Assembly (NCBI RefSeq): GCF_030929595.1
Contig: NZ_JAVFVR010000005.1
Span: forward strand, 1 to 64,000
Direction of reading: 5' to 3'
DNA length: 64,000 bases
Source of the DNA: Flavobacterium sp. LHD-85
GTDB taxonomy: Bacteria; Bacteroidota; Bacteroidia; Flavobacteriales; Flavobacteriaceae
Shown one piece after another: positions 58,501 to 64,000 of this stretch. The position numbers and the translations under genes are program-made. Under the pieces are notes generated by a model that saw only the letters and a program-made list of their open reading frames with translations, searched no databases and was not told the DNA's origin. How positions within the stretch are numbered: position 1 is the stretch's first letter; each line of letters opens with the position of its first letter.

Positions 58501-61500
58501 AATTTTGTTTTATAGATTGCATTATTAAAATTGTAACGATTTACAACATTTAACGGATTCCAGTTTTCTTTTGCAAATTGATCTAAAGAGCTGTCGTACA
58601 TAGACGCCAACACTTCTGCTTCATTTTTTGTATAAAGACTATTTAATTTAAATGACCAGTTTTCTGTCGTTCCAGGTTGTAACTTGCTTCTAAAACTTTC
58701 TACGCTCCATTCTAATTTCGGCTGTTGTGTTTTTAGAGCAACAGAAAGATCAGTTGTAAAAGAATCATTTTCAAAAACACTTTCAAATGTTAATCGTACT
58801 TGATTTTCGAATTCATTTTTTACAGGTATTTTAATCGTTGATTCGTGGTTTTGTAAATGAATATTATTTTCAAAATAAACTTTGTTATTATAATTTCCAT
58901 TAGCTGTAATGTATAATTCTGGAATAACTGATGATAGTTTTACAAGAACAAAACCATCTTTTTTCGGATCTTTATTCAGCTGCTCGGCAGTAAATAATTT
59001 ACTTGGATCAAATTTGTCTTTACTTTGTTTAAGACTAAAATTCGTAGTAGTTTCTATCGGATTATCAAAACTATCTTTGGCAGAAAATACAATTTTGTAA
59101 TTTCCAGATTTATAATTCGAAATAAAATCGAGTACTAATTTTTTGTCTTTTTGAGTATCTATGTTTTTTGAAAACAGTAAAGTTTTGTTAGATTTTGAAA
59201 GTGTATCTTCTTTTAAAATTTCATAAGGAAATAGTTTCTCAAGTTCTTGTGCTGAAATAGTTTGAACTTCGGGTTCGTCTAAAACTCTGTTTTTAAATTT
59301 ATTAGAAAACGGACTTACAAAATATAATTTAATTTCGCCTTTTGCAGCTAAAAATTCTCCGTTTAAATTGGTACTGTTTAAAATTATTTCGTTTTTATTT
59401 TTAGTTTCAATTTTATTCGGAATCTGTGCATTTAAGATCAAATCGTGATAACCAACTTTTATAATGGTTTCTGCTGAATGCGTTTCGCCGTTTATATCTG
59501 TAACAGTAGCTTCAATTTTATAATTAAAAACAGGTAATTGTTCTTTAAGGTTATTTTTTGACGGTAGTGCAGTAAAATCAATGCTAAATTTACCAGATGC
59601 GTCAGTTTTTGTTTCACCAACAGCTAAAGTTTCATTATTATCTCCTCCATAATAATTTCTATAAAAAGTGGTGTATCTCGTTACAGAATATTTTACAATT
59701 GCGTCAGAAATATTACTTCCGGCAAAAGCTATTGCGTTTCCTTTAACCTTAATTGGCTGGTTCAATTGAAAGCTTTCTTTTTTAGTATCAAAAGTAACTT
59801 CAAATTTTGGACGTTTATATTCCTCCACAATAAAGTATTGGGTAGCGTTTTCTAATTGTACATTATTCCAGTAATCAATATTGCTGTCTGCGATTTTATC
59901 TGGTCTTTGTGCTTTAATATGAAAAGAACCTGTCAATCTATTTTTAGGCAATATAAATTCACCAGAAAACGAACCGTATTCATTCGTTTTCACGTCAAAT
60001 TCTTTTATGTTCTGATAATTAATATCTGTAACTAGAATTTTGAATGATGTATTTGCGTTTATACTAGTTTTGTTGTTATTTTTTTGAATAGCAATTCCTT
60101 TATAATAAACCGTCTGGCCAGGTCTGTAAATAGCGCGGTCTAAATAAAACTGAACTTTACCGCTAGGTTTTTCATCGCTAGAAAGCTTATATGTTTCTGT
60201 ATTTCGAATATAATTTTTGTGAAATACAATCGTGTCATTATCTTTTGAAAGTTTAACGATTCCATAGTATGAATCATTATTAGAAACTTCAAAAGATGCT
60301 TTTCCGCTTGCATCAGTTTTTACAATTTTAGTCGCAAATTCAATAGTAACATTTTCGAGAGGTTTTCCTGTTTTTCGATGCAAAACCTGATAGGTTTCGG
60401 TTTGGTCATTTTTTGAAACAAGAGTAGACAAATTTGAAACCGTGATAATTTGATAACCTTCTGCTTTTTTGTTTTTTATTTCAGAATCGCTTTCTACATA
60501 AACCAAATAATGTCCTATTGCTAGTTTTGGCAATATTATTTCTGTAGAAGATTCGTAATAATCATTTTTGTTCGGAAGATTGTAAGTTTCAGAACTAACT
60601 TTAGTTTGTTTTTTAAGAATTGAATTTACTAAACTGTCTTTTTTGAGTTCAGATAAATCATAAAAATCAACTGTTTTAGATTGCGCAATTTTGTAAAAAG
60701 ATACGATGGTATTATTTACGTTTTTGAAACGAATTAAAGCCCTAGTATTTTCGTTTTCGTAACTGTTTTGCAGAAGTTCAATCGACAACTCTTTAGTAAG
60801 AATCTGTTTTTTTTGTATTGAAGCAAGTTTTGCAGTATTCGATTTGTCATTAATCTTTATGATTTCATCAAGAATGACAAGCGCTTCGATATTATTATTT
60901 GGCTTTGTTTCTTTTGAAGCATTATCGGTTAAAAAAGTGGCTTTGTCTAATTTAATATCTTGAATAAGATCTTTATCCTGAACTTGTTTTTCGAGTTTAT
61001 CTAAAAATGCATAGTAATCAAAAGGGTCTTTTGTTAGGTATGTGTAACAAAATTTTGCACGGTCAAATTGATTTTTGAGTGAAGGATTACTAGTTTCTTT
61101 TTTTTGGTACAAAGACAACACTTTTTTGATGTTTTCATCTTTCACAAAATCAAGATTGAGTTTTGTAAACAAGTCAGAGTTTCCTAATAATTGTTCTTTA
61201 TATACTAAGAAATCACTGGATCGAATATCCCAACTGTTTATTTTTTCTGTATAAAATTCGATGTTTTCTTTCAGTAAAAAATCCCATAAAGTTTCTTCTT
61301 TAAATTTTTCTAAAGATGAAAATTCAAAAATAGCTTCATATTTACTTAATGGAGTCGCTTTTAATACGGCTTCATTTTCTAATGTTTTTTCAAAAGCGCG
61401 GACAACATCTTCTTCTGGTATAGGAATTTGAGGAACATAATCTGAATGCGGAACTTCTACAGAATCAATCGCGGTGTCGCCATAATCTACAACAGCGGCA

Positions 61501-61907
61501 GAATCTACAACAGCTGCTGCTTCGTCAACTTCTACTACGGCTGAATCTACTACAATAGTGTAATCATAATCAGAATAATCTTTTAGGTATTTGGCGTAAA
61601 TTAAATTTAAAATCGCTTTAGAAGGTATAGAAACGCGATTAATATCTCTTTTGAGATTCTCTACAATTTTAGTTTTAGAATTTTCATCTAGAACTTGCAA
61701 ATATTTTGACTGATAAAAGAAGCATTTTATCATCTGTACTTCATCTTTTTTGGATACAGATCTTTTGTAGATTTTGGCTACAACTTCATTTGCCGATTTT
61801 ATTTTGCCTTCGTTTTCTAATGATATGGCTTTAGACCATTTTTTATCATTCTGTTGTCCAAAAATTACTGAAGAGATTAATAAGAATACAAAAAGTATAT
61901 TTTTCAT
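55557..61907 (-). CDS. Alpha-2-macroglobulin family protein with thioester motif and TonB-plug-like insert
   Basis: The 2116-residue protein has a signal peptide (MKNILFVFLLISSVIFGQ). An N-terminal helical region leads to the MG domains (about 560-760, with AIYRPGQTVYYKGIAI) and further MG-type beta domains. The thioester domain carries C1572-A-E-Q1575 in the context EYEHECAEQTFARYY, so the reactive thioester is probably functional. The C-terminal receptor-like domain ends in HTKGIRVKVN. At about 1265-1335 there is a segment (ILYIIDGDISS, INPEDLLSIDYLAP, AYGSRGKDGAIIVTTQK) that matches the end of a TonB-receptor plug. It likely traps foreign proteases in the periplasm. An Asp-Ser-Ala-Val run lies at about 118-150. 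Confidence 0.9.
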   Translation of the reverse strand: MKNILFVFLLISSVIFGQQNDKKWSKAISLENEGKIKSANEVVAKIYKRSVSKKDEVQMIKCFFYQSKYLQVLDENSKTKIVENLKRDINRVSIPSKAILNLIYAKYLKDYSDYDYTIVVDSAVVEVDEAAAVVDSAAVVDYGDTAIDSVEVPHSDYVPQIPIPEEDVVRAFEKTLENEAVLKATPLSKYEAIFEFSSLEKFKEETLWDFLLKENIEFYTEKINSWDIRSSDFLVYKEQLLGNSDLFTKLNLDFVKDENIKKVLSLYQKKETSNPSLKNQFDRAKFCYTYLTKDPFDYYAFLDKLEKQVQDKDLIQDIKLDKATFLTDNASKETKPNNNIEALVILDEIIKINDKSNTAKLASIQKKQILTKELSIELLQNSYENENTRALIRFKNVNNTIVSFYKIAQSKTVDFYDLSELKKDSLVNSILKKQTKVSSETYNLPNKNDYYESSTEIILPKLAIGHYLVYVESDSEIKNKKAEGYQIITVSNLSTLVSKNDQTETYQVLHRKTGKPLENVTIEFATKIVKTDASGKASFEVSNNDSYYGIVKLSKDNDTIVFHKNYIRNTETYKLSSDEKPSGKVQFYLDRAIYRPGQTVYYKGIAIQKNNNKTSINANTSFKILVTDINYQNIKEFDVKTNEYGSFSGEFILPKNRLTGSFHIKAQRPDKIADSNIDYWNNVQLENATQYFIVEEYKRPKFEVTFDTKKESFQLNQPIKVKGNAIAFAGSNISDAIVKYSVTRYTTFYRNYYGGDNNETLAVGETKTDASGKFSIDFTALPSKNNLKEQLPVFNYKIEATVTDINGETHSAETIIKVGYHDLILNAQIPNKIETKNKNEIILNSTNLNGEFLAAKGEIKLYFVSPFSNKFKNRVLDEPEVQTISAQELEKLFPYEILKEDTLSKSNKTLLFSKNIDTQKDKKLVLDFISNYKSGNYKIVFSAKDSFDNPIETTTNFSLKQSKDKFDPSKLFTAEQLNKDPKKDGFVLVKLSSVIPELYITANGNYNNKVYFENNIHLQNHESTIKIPVKNEFENQVRLTFESVFENDSFTTDLSVALKTQQPKLEWSVESFRSKLQPGTTENWSFKLNSLYTKNEAEVLASMYDSSLDQFAKENWNPLNVVNRYNFNNAIYKTKLGFEMTYLSVENLNERLPFSRITNEEIRLKWFGFNFYNSRYGQALGITIADIKDKKVGSETIKGDPDAVLTIDEPVGAGAVSERVVDSAAVNVSMVKFVKPVLAYAQETTKNSEYYYQTNKIKFIPGKKIISGLTSIAIDSSILYIIDGDISSQINFEKINPEDLLSIDYLAPKEASLAYGSRGKDGAIIVTTQKAMQALTQVKARKNLSETAFFFPNLKPDSKGKVSFNFTSPEALTAWKLRLLAHNKDAVSGYLEKSVVTQKELMVMPNFPRFFREKDTIVISAKISNVTAEAKTGIASLQFFDAETMKPIDTKMLNVKNIKNFTIPAFGNTTANWTITIPEGLQGVQYRIVAKAGNFSDGEENIIPVLTNNMLVTESIPIWVRENSTKEYTFENLKNNNSATLKNHQFTLEYTSNPTWIAVQSLPYLMEYEHECAEQTFARYYANALATEIISSNPKIATVFEDWRKNGKSTSKLEENEELKSLILAETPWLNDAQNENEKKKNLALLFDLEKMKTSQEATFEKLKQKQKSSGGFGWFDGGSESEYITRHILAGLGHLEKLTKNNISKIDEITKTGIPFLDNKFLEYYQTRTKKLKEIDKLIWVNPYSDLHYLYTRSFYLEKYPLSDTLKKATKLYLETAKKEWLNYSIYEKGLAALTLNRFGEKESAKKIIESLKETSSNNEDWGMYWIANKAGWYWYQAPIETQALLIEAFTEINNDTKSVDAMKVWLLKNKQTKNWPTTKSTTEAIYALLMQGTDWLSVKDNTVIKLGDEKILTKKLVENQKEAETGYIKLNWKAEEVKKDMAVIKIQNKSKVPAFGGVYWQYFEDLDKIKNNTGAVLSVSKELYLKKNTLKGDQLQRITSKNPLKTGDLVTVRLIITAKEDSEYIHLKDMRASCFEPVNVLSEYQYRNGLGYYMSTKDAATHFFFDQINKGTYVLEYDIRVNNSGEFSNGITTIQSMYAPEFASHTKGIRVKVN

Positions 61908-62063
61908 AAGAAAGTTTTAATCTTTAGATGAATTAATTTGCCGTTTGGTTGGGAAGATTTCAAATTATTTTTAAAAATAGTTTTCGTACAAATTAATAAT
62001 TTATTTTTAAAACCAAATAGAGCATTCTATATTTCCTTATTTTTGAAAAATAATTAACTGGTT

Positions 62064-62124
62064 TAATCGTTGAATTGTGTATTCGTTTAATAGAATAAAC
62101 GATTCAACATCTAAACGATTCAAC
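62064..62124 (+). promoter_or_regulatory. Repeat cluster upstream of mpl
   Basis: AAACGATTCAAC occurs twice with a 16-nt period (62096-62107 and 62112-62123). CGTTGAAT at 62066-62073 is complementary to ATTCAACG at 62117-62124. CGTTTA, 6 nt, TAAACG forms a hairpin at about 62083-62100. It may be an operator or another intergenic repeat. Confidence 0.4.
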
Positions 62125-62131
62125 GTATTCA

Positions 62132-63487
62132 ATGAAGACACATTTCATCGCAATTGGCGGAAGCGCTATGCACAATCTGGCATTAGCATTACATAATAAA
62201 GGATATCAAGTTACAGGAAGTGACGATGCTATTTTTGAACCTTCAAAATCAAGATTAGAGAAAAAAGGAATTCTTCCTGCAGAATTGGGTTGGTTTCCAG
62301 AAAAAATCACTTCAGATATTGATGCGATTATTTTAGGAATGCATGCAAAAGCAGATAATCCTGAATTATTAAAAGCGCAGGAATTAGGTTTAAAAATTTA
62401 TTCATATCCTGAATTTTTATACGAGCAATCTAAAAATAAAACGCGTGTTGTAATTGGTGGTTCTCATGGAAAAACTACAATTACTTCTATGATTTTGCAT
62501 GTAATGCATTATCATAATATTGCAGTCGATTATATGGTGGGCGCGCAATTGGAAGGTTTTGATACCATGGTGCATCTAACAGAAGAAAATGATTTTGTGG
62601 TTTTGGAAGGCGATGAGTATTTATCTTCGCCAATTGACAGACGTCCAAAATTTCATTTGTATCAACCAAATATTGCTTTGATTTCTGGAATTGCTTGGGA
62701 TCATATTAATGTTTTCCCAACTTATGAAAACTATGTGGAGCAGTTTGAGATTTTCATCGAAAAAATTACAAACGGCGGAATTTTAGTTTATAACGAAAAT
62801 GACTCTGAAGTAAAACGTGTTGCTGAAGCGGCGACAAATCCGATTAGAAAAATCGCTTATTCAACTCCAGAATATTCTGTGAGTGATGGAGTAACTTTAC
62901 TAAAAACTCCAGAAGGCGATATGCCGATTGAAGTTTTTGGAGCTCATAACTTAAATAATTTGGCAGGAGCAAAATGGATTTGCCAAAATATGGGTGTTGA
63001 CGAAGCAGATTTCTACGAAGCAATTGCGAGTTTTAAAGGCGCTTCTAAACGTTTAGAAAAAATTGCGGAAGGAAAAGGAAAAGTTGCTTATAAAGATTTT
63101 GCACATTCGCCAAGTAAAGTGGCTGCAACAACAAAGGCAGTAAAAGAGCAATATTCAAATAGAACTTTAGTTGCTTGCCTAGAGTTACACACTTATAGCA
63201 GTTTAAACGCTGAGTTTTTAAAGGAATATGAAGGCGCTTTAGAATATGCTGATGTTGCTGTTGTTTTCTATTCTCCAGATGCTGTTAAAATTAAGCAATT
63301 GGAAGAGGTTACTTATGAGCAAATAGCGACTGCGTTCAATAGAAAAGATTTAATTATTTATACCAATCCAGCTGAGTTTAAAGAGTATTTATTCAATTTA
63401 AATTTAGATAATTCTGCGCTTTTATTAATGAGTTCAGGAAATTATGGGGGTTTAAATTTCGATGAGGTTAAAGGTTTGATTGCCTAA
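62132..63487 (+). CDS. mpl: Mpl-type UDP-N-acetylmuramate:peptide ligase (Mur ligase family)
   Basis: The 451-residue protein has a Mur ligase build: the N-terminal nucleotide fold MKTHFIAIGGSAMHNLALALHNKGYQVTGSD, the ATP loop VIGGSHGKTTITSMI (about 108-122), and a central domain with VLEGDEYLSSPIDRRPKFH and IAWDHINVFPTYENY. The C-terminal domain has YKDFAHSPSKVAAT. The start is like MurC and the set of motifs like Mpl, which reattaches recycled tripeptide to UDP-MurNAc. A role in peptidoglycan recycling in the cytoplasm is likely; MurC itself is elsewhere. Confidence 0.9.
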   Translation: MKTHFIAIGGSAMHNLALALHNKGYQVTGSDDAIFEPSKSRLEKKGILPAELGWFPEKITSDIDAIILGMHAKADNPELLKAQELGLKIYSYPEFLYEQSKNKTRVVIGGSHGKTTITSMILHVMHYHNIAVDYMVGAQLEGFDTMVHLTEENDFVVLEGDEYLSSPIDRRPKFHLYQPNIALISGIAWDHINVFPTYENYVEQFEIFIEKITNGGILVYNENDSEVKRVAEAATNPIRKIAYSTPEYSVSDGVTLLKTPEGDMPIEVFGAHNLNNLAGAKWICQNMGVDEADFYEAIASFKGASKRLEKIAEGKGKVAYKDFAHSPSKVAATTKAVKEQYSNRTLVACLELHTYSSLNAEFLKEYEGALEYADVAVVFYSPDAVKIKQLEEVTYEQIATAFNRKDLIIYTNPAEFKEYLFNLNLDNSALLLMSSGNYGGLNFDEVKGLIA

Positions 63488-63510
63488 ATTCGTCAATTAG
63501 AAAATTAGAG

Positions 63511-63546
63511 AATGTGCCAATTGTTTTTCAGTTGGCACATTTTTTT
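63511..63546. terminator. Bidirectional terminator
   Basis: AATGTGCCAA, loop, TTGGCACATT and T-run between mpl and the convergent DUF1287 gene. Confidence 0.85.
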
Positions 63547-63578
63547 ATAATTATCTAATTGAAAAATTTTCTAATTAT

Positions 63579-64000
63579 TTAATTCAAAGTTCCTTCGTAT
63601 TTAAAATGTCCCACTATTTTGTAATCAAATAGACAATCTTCTAAAACTTGTCCGCCGCCGACATTATGAACAATTAAATTACGTTTTCCGTCAGCAGATT
63701 TTTTATTGGTTACAATTCCAATATGCGGAAGTTTATCGTTAATCATCCAAGTTACTAATTCTCCAGTTTTGTAATCTTTTGTATTTTGAGTTACAGGTAA
63801 TTTGGTTCCTTTTCTTTCAAAGAATACTTCAAGGTTCGGAACTCTTCTATGGTCAATATTAGTATCGGTTTTTGTCATTCCCCATTTTTTTAGATTTGGA
63901 TAAAGAGAAAAATTTTCGATCATATCTTCATGGACTTCTTTTTGCAAATCGATGTTTAAAATTCGATACGAACGAATTATAACATCTGTACAAACTCCCT
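63579..64000 (-). CDS. DUF1287 family protein, 5' end outside the window
   Basis: The visible 140 or so codons read GVCTDVIIRSYRILNIDLQKEVHEDM, then the tract with KKWGMTKTDTNIDHRRVPNLEVFF, LPVTQNTKDYKTGELVTWMINDKLPHIGIV and HNVGGGQVLEDCLFDYKIVGHF. This is the C-terminal two thirds of DUF1287, a YiiX/NlpC-P60-like fold with the conserved VCTDV Cys and the HIGIV His. The frame is open to the end of the window, so the start and any signal peptide lie beyond 64000. The apparent start at 63947 is an internal TTG. Confidence 0.88.
   Translation of the reverse strand, partial: GVCTDVIIRSYRILNIDLQKEVHEDMIENFSLYPNLKKWGMTKTDTNIDHRRVPNLEVFFERKGTKLPVTQNTKDYKTGELVTWMINDKLPHIGIVTNKKSADGKRNLIVHNVGGGQVLEDCLFDYKIVGHFKYEGTLN

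Overview
The window is an AT-rich piece of a Bacteroidetes chromosome, almost certainly Flavobacterium or a close relative in Flavobacteriaceae. The basis is the gene content (FolC next to ExbB/ExbD, S46 peptidase, alpha-2-macroglobulin, purE/purK/hpt/adk/obgE neighbourhood, GbsR-type regulator), promoters of the Bacteroidetes form (TTTG or TTG, 19-20 nt, TAnnTTTG), genes without clear Shine-Dalgarno sites, and families of intergenic palindromes of the flavobacterial kind. Most of it is ordinary housekeeping DNA. I saw no prophage, insertion sequence or CRISPR array.

Layout. 1-146 is the 5S end of an rRNA operon with its terminator. 150-13000 is mainly accessory: a YdeI-like protein, an EamA exporter behind a leader peptide and attenuator, an acyltransferase, a run of small secreted or unknown proteins (3664-6910), a frameshifted second adenylate kinase, a MerR regulator with a dyad at its promoter, and two near-identical tRNA-Val(TAC) copies on either side of a NUDIX gene. 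11775-30905 is core metabolism and envelope: FolC, ExbB-ExbD and a convergent TonB-like protein, glutamate-type dehydrogenase, acyl-CoA dehydrogenase, M28 peptidase, SDR, SprT-like protein, MlaE/MlaF-type ABC pair, glycosyltransferase, methyltransferase, a FabH-like ketosynthase, glycine decarboxylase GcvP and a UbiA-like membrane protein.

31156-35611 holds a regulator-led cluster on the minus strand: a GbsR/MarR-type regulator, a small membrane protein, DUF2071, a DUF393 (DCC1-like) thiol protein, a TIGR01777 epimerase-like protein and an SRPBCC protein. Two copies of one inverted repeat, with the same 8-nt spacer, flank the regulator gene and look like its operators. 35699-38463 has a CPA1 antiporter, a HicA/HicB toxin-antitoxin pair with a 35-bp palindrome over its promoter, and a SanA-like protein. 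38608-50780 is a nucleotide and growth neighbourhood (M3 peptidase, PurE, PurK, Hpt, Adk, CorC-type protein, ObgE), interrupted by a TonB-dependent receptor and a PQQ-type sugar dehydrogenase. 50873-64000 has two paralogous secreted YD-repeat proteins, an S46 dipeptidyl-peptidase, a 2116-residue alpha-2-macroglobulin with a TonB-plug-like insert, an Mpl-type peptidoglycan ligase, and a DUF1287 gene cut by the window end.

The observations most worth following are: (1) a 115-bp structured repeat present twice (14238 and 30915), with conserved flanks and a cUUCGg hairpin but a central helix whose arms differ between copies while still pairing; (2) the leader peptide, terminator and long-range pairing in front of the EamA gene; (3) the paired operator sites around the GbsR-type regulator; (4) the alpha-2-macroglobulin and plug fusion; (5) the tRNA-Val duplication around the NUDIX gene.
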